Shown: one piece after another, positions 26,348 through 35,152 of the stretch
Layout of the letters: each line of letters begins with the position of its first letter
Numbering within the stretch: position 1 is the first letter of the stretch
Source: Rhodococcus jostii RHA1
GTDB taxonomy: Bacteria > Actinomycetota > Actinomycetes > Mycobacteriales > Mycobacteriaceae
Assembly (NCBI RefSeq): GCF_000014565.1
Contig: NC_008268.1
Coordinates: 6,142,501 to 6,206,500, forward strand
Direction of reading: 5' to 3'
Length of the DNA: 64,000 nucleotides
Notes under the pieces: generated by a model
Told to the model about the DNA's origin: nothing
Databases searched by the model: none
Seen by the model: only the letters and a program-made list of their open reading frames with translations
Program-made: the position numbers and the translations under genes

Positions 26348-27196
26348 ATGGCTGCTGCCACGGTTTCCGTCTGCGTTCCGGCATACAACGCCGCCAGCAC
26401 TCTCGAAGAGACGGTGCGATCGGTCCTCGACCAGGACGTCGAAATCGATCTGGTAATTCTCGACAATGCGAGCGAAGACGCCACACAATCTATTGCGCGC
26501 TCGTTCAGCGACCCACGGGTGCGAGTCTTTTGCAACGACGTAGTTCTGCCGATCGGCGCCAACTGGAACAGGGTAGTGGGATTCTCGACCGGCCGATTGG
26601 TGAAGGTCGTCTGTGCGGACGATGTCCTGATGCCCGGATCGCTCGAAATGCAAATTCGTGTAATGGACGATCCGGCAATAGCTCTCAGCTCCGCCAAGTT
26701 CGACGTGATCGACGAGGGTGGGGCGCTGCGTGAGTCGCGATTGGGGATTCCCGGCTTGGAGGGGCTCCATACTCCGCGCACTCTGATGAGGACAATTGTC
26801 CGACGAGGGCCGGCCGACTTCGGACCGACAGCGGCCGCGATGTTCAGGCGAGAGCATTTTGATCGTGTGGGCGGATTCCGCGGTGATCTCGTTTTCCCCA
26901 TGGACGTTGATCTGTTCGCGCGAGTGACAGCCTTCGGGATGTTCTTCGGGATGTCCGAGCTCGTGGCTGCGTGGCGGGACTCCACGTTCAACATGTGCAG
27001 TCGGACATCGACGGTCAGCAAGTTGTCGGATATGCTTCGCTTCCATCACCGAATTGCTCGTGACTATCCCGAGTTCGTCTGTCCTGCAGATGTTCTTGCT
27101 GGTGATATGCGGCTGATGAGAGCGGCGGTTCAGCGGCTCGCCGTGCGATCCCGCACCGTTGTGGCGCGAAGGACTCGGTTGCAAGTCGACTGCTGA
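26348..27196 (+). CDS. GT2-type glycosyltransferase
   Basis: 282 residues from the ATG at 26348, with GGTGGAG upstream. It has the family-2 A-fold signature: VSVCVPAYNAASTLEETVRSVLDQ at the N-terminus, ILDNASEDATQS as the first Asp site, and CADDVLMPGSL as the DXD-like metal site. A central FRREHFDRVGGFRGDLVFPMDVDLFARVTAFG segment is the acceptor side. It lacks membrane helices, so it acts at the cytoplasmic face. It is the only plus-strand glycosyltransferase in this part of the locus and is convergent with the initiating transferase gene. Confidence 0.88.
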   Translation: MAAATVSVCVPAYNAASTLEETVRSVLDQDVEIDLVILDNASEDATQSIARSFSDPRVRVFCNDVVLPIGANWNRVVGFSTGRLVKVVCADDVLMPGSLEMQIRVMDDPAIALSSAKFDVIDEGGALRESRLGIPGLEGLHTPRTLMRTIVRRGPADFGPTAAAMFRREHFDRVGGFRGDLVFPMDVDLFARVTAFGMFFGMSELVAAWRDSTFNMCSRTSTVSKLSDMLRFHHRIARDYPEFVCPADVLAGDMRLMRAAVQRLAVRSRTVVARRTRLQVDC

Positions 27197-27279
27197 GTCG
27201 CCCTGGGTGCCGTAGCCATGGGTGCCGTACTGTGTGCCCACTTTCCGGCGGAATTTCGCCATTGCACATCTGTCGCTGG

Positions 27280-28728
27280 CTACTTTCCTCCGAGTTTGAT
27301 CACCGCCACTGCCGTCAGGAGTAGTACCTTGACATCGAACCACATGCTCCAATTCTCGATGTAGTAGTTGTCGAAGCGGGTGCGATTCCCGATCGACGTG
27401 TCGCCGCGTAGGCCGTTGACTGCGGCCCATCCCGTTATTCCCGTCGGTACGCGGTGGCGCGCTGCATAATTGGGAACCGTGGCCCGGAACTTGTCGACGA
27501 AGTGGGGACGTTCAGGCCTCGGACCGACGAGTGTCATGTCTCCCCGAATTACATTCCACAGTTGCGGCAATTCGTCGAGCGAGGTCGCTCGTAGGATCCG
27601 ACCGAGGCGCCCGATCCTGGCGTCATGTGCAATGCACCAGTGGGTAGCGGATTCGTGGTCGCTTGCCGGGTTCATTGTTCGGAACTTGAGAAGTTCGAAT
27701 ATCCGGTCGTCCAAGCCGACTCGCTTCTGTCTGAACAACACCGGTGCCGATCGGTCCGAAAAATACACCGCGACGGCGATCGCGAGAAGTGTCGGGGCCA
27801 ACGCTACAAGCATCGCCGCGCTGAGGACTCGGCCCATCCATAACTTCACCCGCCACAGGAACGATCGGTGTGCCGCTCGCCGAAACTTCTTCAGTGGGAC
27901 GGCACCGATGTGTTCCATGTCGCCGGTGACCGCCGTGAGCTCCCACAGTCGGGGAACTGCGAATATTTCGCAGTCGATGCGGTCGCATTCACGCAACGCG
28001 TGGATGATCGCGCCGTCGACGGCGTGGGGAAAGGCGAGTACCGCCGTGTCGATGTGGTGGGTCGTAAGGTACTCACACAGGTTCCCTCGCAGTGGGGTGA
28101 TCGGTACGTTCCCATTGTGCGCGGTCTCGGCGAGTAGGGAGTCGTCGAGAAGTCCGATCAACTGCAGTCCACATGACGGCTCAGCGACCATACTGTTCGC
28201 CAGTATCTTCGCGACAGGTCCTCCACCGATGATCACCGTTCGACGACCACCGCGGAGCCTCCGTCTGAAGTAGCGTTCGACCGCGTTGGTGGCGTTGCGG
28301 GACAGTACGAGGGCAAAGAGGGTTACTGCTGCCAGCTTGACGGCGCCCACCAATGTGCCGTTCGGGGTCAAGATCACTGCCGTGCCCATTGCTGCCAGTG
28401 TGCTTGCGAGTGCAAGTCGGGGCAGGGTGTCGAGTACTGAGAGCGTCAGGTGGGGGTGGTACGCACCTGTGAGCGCCAGGATCGCCACAATTATCGCTGC
28501 GAACTGCGCGGGACGATCGATCCGTGTCACTGAACAGACGATCGACAGCACGATGAAGTCGGTCGCGATCGGTAACAGGTAGGTTCGTGCACGCTTGCTC
28601 GACAAGGGTCGGCTGGGAGCCGGCAGCGAATCCGGAACGATGTCTGCGGAGTGGCGGACCGCGCGCGTCAGGGTAGGTCGTGGATACAAGGGTCCGATTC
28701 GCAATATCCGACGGGTGCTGGTGGTCAT
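27280..28728 (-). CDS. Initiating polyprenyl-phosphate sugar phosphotransferase (WcaJ/WbaP type)
   Basis: 482 residues: four to five N-terminal membrane helices, a central CoA-binding-like domain (RRTVIIGGGPVAKILANSM, 162–180), another membrane helix near 300–322 and the bacterial sugar transferase domain. Core motifs are KFRTM (348–352), TSLDELPQLWNV (382–393) and VGPRPERP (401–408). This class transfers hexose 1-phosphate from a UDP-sugar to undecaprenyl phosphate, the first committed step of a Wzx/Wzy polysaccharide. Its ATG overlaps the stop of the C-methyltransferase-like gene. Confidence 0.93.
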   Translation of the reverse strand: MTTSTRRILRIGPLYPRPTLTRAVRHSADIVPDSLPAPSRPLSSKRARTYLLPIATDFIVLSIVCSVTRIDRPAQFAAIIVAILALTGAYHPHLTLSVLDTLPRLALASTLAAMGTAVILTPNGTLVGAVKLAAVTLFALVLSRNATNAVERYFRRRLRGGRRTVIIGGGPVAKILANSMVAEPSCGLQLIGLLDDSLLAETAHNGNVPITPLRGNLCEYLTTHHIDTAVLAFPHAVDGAIIHALRECDRIDCEIFAVPRLWELTAVTGDMEHIGAVPLKKFRRAAHRSFLWRVKLWMGRVLSAAMLVALAPTLLAIAVAVYFSDRSAPVLFRQKRVGLDDRIFELLKFRTMNPASDHESATHWCIAHDARIGRLGRILRATSLDELPQLWNVIRGDMTLVGPRPERPHFVDKFRATVPNYAARHRVPTGITGWAAVNGLRGDTSIGNRTRFDNYYIENWSMWFDVKVLLLTAVAVIKLGGK

Positions 28729-29963
28729 GGCTGTACTTCATCTCGGTTGCTGGCGGTTGAACGCGAATCGAGCAGGCCGTCTCGGGCCATCTGCGTGCCC
28801 GCGTATGTATCAGGGTGTCTCGGCGCCGGGTGCTCCCGACTCCGAGGTCCGACGAGCGCTGGAGCCGGGACGCGTTGCGTCTCAGATGGCAGGACCCACC
28901 GTCCGGAGAGTTCCGGATAGCGCTGCGACACTTCGGGAAGTAGATCCGGCAGCGTGAGCGCAACCTTGTCCGGCTGAGCGCGAAGTAGTTGCTCAGGCGA
29001 AATGATCGGCACATCGGTGCCGGGCATTCGCCGCCCTTGTTTGGCGGTGGATGCGTCGGCTACGGCCGCGACAAGGCCTCGGTCGACGCCCGCGTGGGCG
29101 AACAGTGGTACGGCCCGAGATGCGGCGCCATAGGCAAACACTCGACAATGCCGCTGTGACATCGCTGTCAGCCAGTCGCGAAAGGCTGTCGCATTCGTGT
29201 CCGCGGCGAGTTGCAAGGATTGCACGGTGACGGGGTTCGTGACTCCGATCATGCGCTCATCGGCGAGTATGCGATGAACACGGGGTGTCGGGGGTGCGCA
29301 CGGCGAACGGCGTGCGGCGGCCAAGACCGTGCCGCCATAGAGGTCGAAGACCCAGGCGTGTGTGAGGTGTAGTCCTTCGTCGGTCAGTAACCGGCGCAGT
29401 GAGGTCAAGGAATAGTATGCGAAATGACCGTGCCGGAGTGCCGTCCACTGCTGATGCTTCACAATCGTAGTGAGAGAATGAAATTGGATGAGCAGGGTGC
29501 CGTCTGGGTCGAGTGCCGCTGCCCGCGCCGACAAGGCCACCCGCTGGTCGGGTTCGTGCATCATCCCGAAGCAATCGATCACCACAGAGGCTGTCCGGCG
29601 GTCTGTCGCGACACGGAACCCCCGCGAGGTGAGCAGTGGTAACCATGTTCCGCCGTGTGGGCTGCCGAACTCGGTGACGGTGTCGCCCGTGAGGTATCCG
29701 GCATCGGCGACGGCACGGACAGCTGTGCATGCTTGCGTTCTCAAAGCCTCTGGTTCGACGCCACGTGGCTCCTCCGGAACGGTGTCGTCGTCGACGAGCT
29801 GAGCAAGGCCGCACTCTCGACACAACGCCATTGTCAGGCGGTGCGCCGATTCGGCCGCGGTGATCGGACTACCGACAGGAGGGAAGAAGTCGGCCGCGGG
29901 CATCGAACCGAGATCGAGTACCCGATCGAACACGGCAACCCCACAGCCCCGACAGGCCATCAT
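28725..29963 (-). CDS. NDP-sugar C-methyltransferase-like protein with altered active site
   Basis: 412 residues with the three-part layout of sugar C-methyltransferases (TylC3/TcaB9 type): an N-terminal four-Cys zinc site (CRGC at 4–7 and CREC at 48–51), a central SAM domain and a C-terminal Rossmann-like domain (FAYGAASRAVPLFAHAG). The SAM loop is VTEFGSPHGGT (96–106), where the usual form is close to VEIGSNDGY. The catalytic YHEH motif of the family reads RHGH (177–180). Both changes suggest altered or lost methylation, in contrast with the paralogue at 33083–34342. It is the first gene before the initiating transferase and starts 62 bp from the divergent epimerase. Confidence 0.78.
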   Translation of the reverse strand: MMACRGCGVAVFDRVLDLGSMPAADFFPPVGSPITAAESAHRLTMALCRECGLAQLVDDDTVPEEPRGVEPEALRTQACTAVRAVADAGYLTGDTVTEFGSPHGGTWLPLLTSRGFRVATDRRTASVVIDCFGMMHEPDQRVALSARAAALDPDGTLLIQFHSLTTIVKHQQWTALRHGHFAYYSLTSLRRLLTDEGLHLTHAWVFDLYGGTVLAAARRSPCAPPTPRVHRILADERMIGVTNPVTVQSLQLAADTNATAFRDWLTAMSQRHCRVFAYGAASRAVPLFAHAGVDRGLVAAVADASTAKQGRRMPGTDVPIISPEQLLRAQPDKVALTLPDLLPEVSQRYPELSGRWVLPSETQRVPAPALVGPRSREHPAPRHPDTYAGTQMARDGLLDSRSTASNRDEVQP

Positions 29964-30025
29964 GTCGGAACCTCGGTGCGATGGAATCGGTGACCGACCC
30001 GGCCCTTGTGCGCAAGAATTGCAGC

Positions 30026-30580
30026 GTGCATGTTGAAACCACCGAATTGACGGATGTCCGGGTATTCCGGCCCGTGCCCTATCGCGACGACAGAGGTCTC
30101 TTCACGCGTACGTTCGAGGCCGGCCAGTTCGATGAACATATGAGCGAGACCGGAATTCTGGCCGCTGATTTCCTGCAGGATTCGCAGTCCCGGTCGTGGC
30201 GCGGCGTGGTGCGGGGCATGCATGGACGCGCAAATCCCGGTGAGGCGAAACTTGTCCGGTGTGCTCATGGCGCAATTTACGACGTCCTGGTCGATATCCG
30301 CAGGGGGTCGCCGACGTTCGGGCAGAAGGAGGCATTCCGACTCGACGACGTGGACTTCGCGCATCTTTATGTCCCGCCCGGATTCCTGCACGGATTCCAG
30401 GCACTCACCGAGGTCGCGGATGTGTGCTATCGAATCGATCGTGAGCACGATCCGACGGCTGACATCGCGGTGGCCCACGACGACCCGTCTCTTGCGATAA
30501 CGTGGCCGCTTCCGGTCTCGCTGATCAGTGACCGCGACGCCGCGGCGGGGAGTTGGACGGCCTTGCTCGAACGGTTGTGA
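30026..30580 (+). CDS. dTDP-4-dehydrorhamnose 3,5-epimerase-like protein (RmlC family)
   Basis: 184 residues from the GTG at 30026. An in-frame ATG at 29981 would add 15 residues, but family members normally begin just before the segment seen here (TELTDVRVFRPVPYRDDRGLF). The cupin core has RGVVRGMHGRANPGEAKLVRC, then VDIRRGSPTFGQ and a YVPPGFLHGFQALTE segment, all typical of RmlC. It would epimerise carbons 3 and/or 5 of a 4-keto-6-deoxy nucleotide sugar. With the C-methyltransferases and reductase-like epimerase nearby, it points to a branched deoxysugar. No 4,6-dehydratase gene lies in the window. Confidence 0.87.
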   Translation: MHVETTELTDVRVFRPVPYRDDRGLFTRTFEAGQFDEHMSETGILAADFLQDSQSRSWRGVVRGMHGRANPGEAKLVRCAHGAIYDVLVDIRRGSPTFGQKEAFRLDDVDFAHLYVPPGFLHGFQALTEVADVCYRIDREHDPTADIAVAHDDPSLAITWPLPVSLISDRDAAAGSWTALLERL

Positions 30581-30599
30581 TGGTTTCTGGGAGTTCGCG

Positions 30600-31640
30600 T
30601 CATTCATGGCCGGCCCCAACTCGCTGGAACCGCAGGGACTCATCGAGTTCACCGGCGCGCTCGAGTTGCTGAAGATGGGCGAGTCGGGTGAAGCGCTGCG
30701 TGAAGAGCACGTCCGTGAGGCCCCAGCGGGTACACCGGTCGTACAATTCGGCCGCTCCGTCGACGATGCTCCATCGCGGCACGAAGTCTTCGAATGCCGT
30801 GCGGATGGCCGAGAAGTCGACGCGGTAGGACCGCGGGTCCGCGCCGGTCTCTCCCGTAATCAGCACTTGTGAGCCGGGGACCGCCGCGGCGGCGGCCTCG
30901 GCGATCTGTGCCACCGTCACATTGTTGGTCTCGGTCCCGACGTTATAGGCGGCGCAGTGGATCCGATCGACCGGCGCGGTGAGTGCACACGCGAACGCGG
31001 TGGCGATGTCCTGGGCATGTACCAGCGGGCGCCACGGCGTGCCGTCCGACGAGACTCGCACTGTGCCCGTCAGCATCGCGATACCGACCAGGTTGTTGAG
31101 GACGATGTCGGCGCGGAGCCGGGGGGAGAATCCGAAGGCGGTCGCGTTGCGCAGGAAAACCGGAGAGAACCCGGAGTCGGCGAGTTCGGCTACGTCTTCC
31201 TCGACGCGCACCTTGCTCTCGGCGTATGGCGTGAGTGGACGCAGTGGTGCGGACTCCGTCACCAACTCGTTACCGGCCGAACCGTATACGGAGCATGTCG
31301 AGGCATACAAAAATCGCCGCACACCGGCTTGCTTCGCCAGGCGAGCCAGCCGGACGGACGCGCGATGGTTGATTTCGTACGTGATGTCCGGCGCGAGAGA
31401 CCCCAGCGGGTCGTTCGACAGGGCAGCGAGGTGAATTACGGCATCGAAGCCGCACAGATGCTGCTCTGTCACGTCCCGCAGGTCTACCCGGAAAGAGGGA
31501 GGGTCGGCGGGTGCAGGACCGAGTACGCATCCGGCGAAGAGTCCGGAATCGAGACCCACGACGTCGTGCCCGCGCGTCTGCAATACCGGAACCATGACCG
31601 AGCCCAGGTATCCCTGGTGGCCGGTAAGGAGCACTCGCAT
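30600..31640 (-). CDS. NAD-dependent nucleotide-sugar epimerase/reductase (extended SDR)
   Basis: 346 residues from the ATG at 31640, preceded by GGAAGGA. The dinucleotide-binding loop is TGHQGYLGS (6–14), the active-site Ser lies in YASTCSVYG (near 114) and the YxxxK pair is Y139/K143 (PYAESK). This matches extended short-chain dehydrogenases that epimerise or reduce 4-keto nucleotide sugars. As the last gene of the minus-strand operon from 34342, it probably performs the final 4-keto reduction or epimerisation of the sugar built by its neighbours. The exact reaction is not readable. Confidence 0.87.
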   Translation of the reverse strand: MRVLLTGHQGYLGSVMVPVLQTRGHDVVGLDSGLFAGCVLGPAPADPPSFRVDLRDVTEQHLCGFDAVIHLAALSNDPLGSLAPDITYEINHRASVRLARLAKQAGVRRFLYASTCSVYGSAGNELVTESAPLRPLTPYAESKVRVEEDVAELADSGFSPVFLRNATAFGFSPRLRADIVLNNLVGIAMLTGTVRVSSDGTPWRPLVHAQDIATAFACALTAPVDRIHCAAYNVGTETNNVTVAQIAEAAAAAVPGSQVLITGETGADPRSYRVDFSAIRTAFEDFVPRWSIVDGAAELYDRCTRWGLTDVLFTQRFTRLAHLQQLERAGELDESLRFQRVGAGHE

Positions 31641-31641
31641 G

Positions 31642-32292
31642 TCAGGTCCTTCCGAATCGGATGGTTGCCTTTTCGAGGACGAACGCCTCCGCGTGGGGTT
31701 GTCTGCACTGCACACCCCGCAGCCGTGACAGCCCGAGGAAGGAGTCTTCGTCGAACCAATCGTGGTTGGTTTGGGAGGGGTAGTGCTTCAGCAGTATCCG
31801 CGCCTTTTCCGTCGCCACAGCGCGGGTGAGCGGGTGGTAGATCGACGGCCGAGGTGTGTCGGTTTCCCACTTGAGGATTTCGTACCCCAGGATCAGGTGG
31901 TCACGGAACACCGTCGGAACCAGCTCCGCCAACATACGGTGGTCCTGGTGTGCGTCGGCTCGGTGCGGAGCGAATACCACATCGGGATGACAATCGCGCC
32001 CGAACGCCTCGACTGCCTTCTTGATCGGCTCCCAATATGCCGGTGCGTACCCGTCCGGAACGTCGAGAACCGTGAGCTCGAGGTCGGCGGCGGGACACAA
32101 TGCCGCCAACGCATGACGCTCCTCTATTTCGCGCCGGGCGTCGGCGCCGGCCAGCACGAGCGCCCGGACGCGAAGGCCGGGAGTGCTGGAAGCAACTGTG
32201 AGAAGGGTGCCTCCGAGCCCGATCGCAACGTCGTCACAGTGCGCACCGAGCACCGCTACTTCGCGCAGCCCTCGTGTGTCGAGGCTGATCAT
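31642..32292 (-). CDS. PIG-L/LmbE-family zinc deacetylase
   Basis: 216 residues from the ATG at 32292, which overlaps the stop of the nucleotidyltransferase gene (TGATG). The zinc motif AHCDDV (17–22) corresponds to the usual AHPDDE; the second site is in DAHQDHRML. The His and Asp zinc ligands and the general-base Asp are kept, while Pro and Glu are changed. The family removes acetyl groups from N-acetylated sugars such as GlcNAc conjugates. In this operon it may expose an amine on the deoxysugar. It is followed one base later by the epimerase gene. Confidence 0.85.
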   Translation of the reverse strand: MISLDTRGLREVAVLGAHCDDVAIGLGGTLLTVASSTPGLRVRALVLAGADARREIEERHALAALCPAADLELTVLDVPDGYAPAYWEPIKKAVEAFGRDCHPDVVFAPHRADAHQDHRMLAELVPTVFRDHLILGYEILKWETDTPRPSIYHPLTRAVATEKARILLKHYPSQTNHDWFDEDSFLGLSRLRGVQCRQPHAEAFVLEKATIRFGRT

Positions 32293-33086
32293 CACGCGCT
32301 GTGTGCGGGCTGCGACGGCTCCCACACCATCCACGGATGGATGCCTTGCGAGTAGTTCGAATCGAGTTCGGCGCGCTCCTTGAAGGTGTCCGCCGGCTTC
32401 CAGAATCCCTCATGGCGATACCCGAACAAGCGGCCTTCACCGGCAAGGCGTTCACACACATCAGCCACGAGATCGCCGCCAGGGGGAAGAAGATCGAAGA
32501 TCTCCCGGCTGAGGACGAAGTATCCGCCGTTCTCCCAGATGGGCAGCCGGCTGACCGGGATGATCTCCTTGACTTCGCCATTCTCGGCCACGTTGACGCA
32601 GTGGAACGAGGACTGGGGCGTGACGACGAGCATGGATGCAGCCGCGCCCGACTCGTGGAACTTCGTGATGACATCGTCGAGGGGGGCGTCGGTGAGTACG
32701 TCTGCATAGTTCGCGAGAAAGTACTCGTCTTCGCCGAGGTGCCGTCGAACACGTCGCAGACGCTCGCCGATCGCGGACTCCAGACCAGTATCGACGAACG
32801 TGATCGACCAGTCGCTGATGTCGGAGTTCAGCAGCTCGATCTTGCTCGCGCGCAAAACGAAGTCGTTGGATTCCGCTTCGCGGTAGTCGAGGAAGTAGTC
32901 TTTGATGGCCTCCGCACCGTACCCGAGGCACAGAATGAACTCCGTGTGGCCGAAATGAGCGTAGTAGTGCATGACATGCCATAGCAGCGGACGTGGTCCG
33001 ACCATCTGCATGGGTTTCGGGATCACGTCGTTGTGGTCGTTGCGCATGCGTAGGCCGTATCCGCCGCAGAACAGGACAACTTTCAT
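32292..33086 (-). CDS. Sugar-1-phosphate nucleotidyltransferase, glucose-1-phosphate cytidylyltransferase-like (RfbF type)
   Basis: 264 residues from the ATG at 33086, which has AAGGAGG upstream and overlaps the methyltransferase stop (ATGA). The nucleotide loop is FCGGYGLRMR (6–15), followed by PKPMQMVGPRPLLWHVMHYY, FILCLGYGAEAIKDYF and FVDTGLESAIGERLRR, an order typical of RfbF. CDP-glucose is the entry point to CDP-linked 3,6-dideoxy sugars and branched sugars such as yersiniose. The usual partner, a CDP-glucose 4,6-dehydratase (RfbG), is not in the window. An RmlA-type dTDP specificity is less likely. Confidence 0.85.
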   Translation of the reverse strand: MKVVLFCGGYGLRMRNDHNDVIPKPMQMVGPRPLLWHVMHYYAHFGHTEFILCLGYGAEAIKDYFLDYREAESNDFVLRASKIELLNSDISDWSITFVDTGLESAIGERLRRVRRHLGEDEYFLANYADVLTDAPLDDVITKFHESGAAASMLVVTPQSSFHCVNVAENGEVKEIIPVSRLPIWENGGYFVLSREIFDLLPPGGDLVADVCERLAGEGRLFGYRHEGFWKPADTFKERAELDSNYSQGIHPWMVWEPSQPAHSA

Positions 33087-34342
33087 GTCGTGAGCCTCCT
33101 TGCCACGCTCTCGGGTTGGAATGTCGCTCTGTGCAGGGAGGGGAGCGGGTACACGAGCTCTCCGCCCCACTCGGTGATGTAGTGCAGTTGTTCGGTCAGC
33201 TCCGTCTCGAGGTTCCACGGCAGCGCGAGGACGACGTCCGGCCGATCCTTCTCGATCTGCCGGGGATCGAGAATCGGGATCCGGGTGCCCGGCGTGTACC
33301 GGCCGTGCTTGTACGGATTACGGTCGACCGTGTATTCGAGTAGGTCGGGGCGAATTCCGCAGTAGTTCAGCAGGGTGTTTCCCTTGCCGGGAGCGCCGTA
33401 GCCGACGACGGTCCTGTTCTGGGCTCGGCAGTCGAGGAGGAACCCGAGCAGTTCTTGTCGAGCAACTCTCGCCTGAGTTTCGAGTCGGCTGTATCCGTCG
33501 ACGGTGTGCAGTCCGGCGTCTTCTTCCGCCTTCAATACGTCGGTGACGCGCGGGGTGGGCACCTCGCCGGCAGTGCCGGGACGTGCCCAGATCCGGATCG
33601 AGCCGCCGTGTGTCTCCAGAAGTTCCACATCGACGACCGAGAGGCCGGCCGTGGCAAGCGCACGCATGGCGGAGAGGAGCGTGTAGTACTGAAAGTGCTC
33701 GTGATAGACCGTGTCGAATTGCCCGAGGACGATCAGATTCAGGGCGTGGTGCACCTCGATACTCAGCTGGCCGTCGTCGGCGACGAGGGTACGCAGCGCG
33801 CGAGTGAACCCGCGGAGGTCGGGGATGTGCGCATACACGTTGTTCGCAACCACGAGGTCTGCCGGACCGTGCTCGGCGCGGATGTCGGCGGCGAGTTCCT
33901 CGTCGAGAAATGCGGTGAGAGTGGGAACACCTCGTTCACGTGCGGCCGCGCCGACGTTGTGCGACGGTTCGATTCCGACGCAGCGGATCCCGGCGTCGAC
34001 CGCGTGCTGCAGCAGGTAACCGTCATTACTCGCGACCTCGACGATCAATGATCTCGAGTCGAGGCCGAGCCGCGTCACCGAGGAGCCGACGAACTGCCGT
34101 GCGTGTTCCACCCATGAATCCGAGTAGGAGGAGTAGTAGGCATAGTCGGTGAAAGTGTCCTCCGGGGAGATCAGGGCCGGAACCTGAAGTAGGAGGCAGT
34201 CCTCGCAGATGCGCAGGTGCAGCGGATAGTTCGTCTCGGGGGCGTCCAGGCCTTGCTCGGTCAAGAAGAGCTCGCACGGCGGCGTCGCCCCCAGATCCAG
34301 GACGCTTCGCAAGCGATCGGAGTCGCACAGTCGGCAGCGCAC
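33083..34342 (-). CDS. NDP-sugar C-methyltransferase (TylC3/TcaB9 type)
   Basis: 419 residues, first gene of the minus-strand deoxysugar operon. The zinc site is CRLC (3–6) with CEDC (46–49). The SAM loop VEVASNDGYLL (101–111) and catalytic motif YHEH (213–216) are intact. The C-terminal domain carries GYGAPGKGNTLLNYCGI. These enzymes add a methyl group to carbon 3 of a 4-keto nucleotide sugar to give branched sugars. The GTG start at 34342 follows GAGGGGAG. With the cytidylyltransferase, deacetylase and epimerase downstream, it indicates a C-methylated deoxysugar in the polysaccharide. Confidence 0.9.
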   Translation of the reverse strand: MRCRLCDSDRLRSVLDLGATPPCELFLTEQGLDAPETNYPLHLRICEDCLLLQVPALISPEDTFTDYAYYSSYSDSWVEHARQFVGSSVTRLGLDSRSLIVEVASNDGYLLQHAVDAGIRCVGIEPSHNVGAAARERGVPTLTAFLDEELAADIRAEHGPADLVVANNVYAHIPDLRGFTRALRTLVADDGQLSIEVHHALNLIVLGQFDTVYHEHFQYYTLLSAMRALATAGLSVVDVELLETHGGSIRIWARPGTAGEVPTPRVTDVLKAEEDAGLHTVDGYSRLETQARVARQELLGFLLDCRAQNRTVVGYGAPGKGNTLLNYCGIRPDLLEYTVDRNPYKHGRYTPGTRIPILDPRQIEKDRPDVVLALPWNLETELTEQLHYITEWGGELVYPLPSLHRATFQPESVARRLTT

Positions 34343-34691
34343 GGGCAGTCTCCCCTCGTCATCGAGACCTGGAGGTCGCTCTGTGTGTTAGTTGCGTCAC
34401 ACCCAAGGTCTCGATCCGTCCAATAAACCACACTCCAAGTCGTCTTGCAAGGCCTGAAACCAACTTCAAGTATGTTAATCCTCGGGAATAATGGCTGGTT
34501 GCCCTTTTGTTTGACGTCTCGCGGAGACTTGATCAAATAAGTGATGACTTAGCCATGTAGGTTTTTCGCGACTAAGGACGCAGACCGCGGATCCTGGACG
34601 AGGTATGGTGATATCTCGTCCTCCGAATTAAAGGCGGGCGAGCAATAATTGCCATTGAAGCCAATGTGCCGATGACATCGGAGGGTGCCCG
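34343..34691. promoter_or_regulatory. Divergent AT-rich regulatory region with promoter, 5' hairpin and a 24-bp palindrome
   Basis: 349 bp without a gene. For the minus-strand operon, a candidate promoter is TTGCAA (34445–34450), a 17-bp spacer and TTTATT (34422–34427). The transcript would then start near 34415, at a 10-bp perfect inverted repeat (ATCGAGACCT at 34361–34370, AGGTCTCGAT at 34406–34415) that ends just before the ribosome site. For the plus-strand genes, a 24-bp palindrome at 34597–34620 (nine of ten arm positions paired, GACGAG…CTCGTC, 4-bp centre) lies about 70 bp before the start at 34692. A small GTCTC/GAGAC repeat is near 34516. Confidence 0.5.
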
Positions 34692-35144
34692 ATGCCGTTC
34701 GTCATAGTCGAACGCGAAGAGACACTGGTCGCCGGACTGGCCGTCCGCAGTCCGAAGAGGGCGCTGGGAAAAGCGCGCGACAAGGACCTCGAAAAGACGT
34801 GGTCGACCCTTCTCGCGCAAAACGTGGACAGGCCGTTGGCTTCTGCGTATGTCGACCACGCTCCCGAGATCAACTCGTATTACACGCAAATCGTGGGCTA
34901 CGAGTGCTCTTCGATCGATCAGGTCGGACGCGGGCATCTGGTATCGCGGATTCCTGCGGGGACCTATGCGAAGTTCTCCTCCGTGGGAACCTTCCCCGAC
35001 CTCTTCGACGCGCTCTGGGGGCAGATTCGTGATGCGGAGGAATCGCGGCAGATTCAACGCTCCTACACCGGTGACTTCGAGTTCTACCCGCACGCCTTCG
35101 GGATCGATTTGTATGTGGCGATAGTGCCACCCGCCACGAGGTAG
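34692..35144 (+). CDS. GyrI-like / AraC effector-binding domain protein
   Basis: 150 residues. The fold pattern (MPFVIVEREETLVAGLAVRSPKR at the start, then a mid-protein SYYTQIVGYECSSIDQVG and IPAGTYAKFSSVGTF) matches stand-alone effector-binding proteins of the GyrI/SHS2 type, which bind small hydrophobic or cationic ligands or bind protein partners. The RIPAGTYAKF segment is the family's characteristic P-x-G-x-Y-A-x-F element. A paralogue follows eight bases after its stop, so they form a two-gene operon. A 24-bp palindrome lies upstream. No DNA-binding domain is present, so it is likely a ligand sink or anti-regulator. Confidence 0.8.
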   Translation: MPFVIVEREETLVAGLAVRSPKRALGKARDKDLEKTWSTLLAQNVDRPLASAYVDHAPEINSYYTQIVGYECSSIDQVGRGHLVSRIPAGTYAKFSSVGTFPDLFDALWGQIRDAEESRQIQRSYTGDFEFYPHAFGIDLYVAIVPPATR

Positions 35145-35152
35145 GGGCCACA

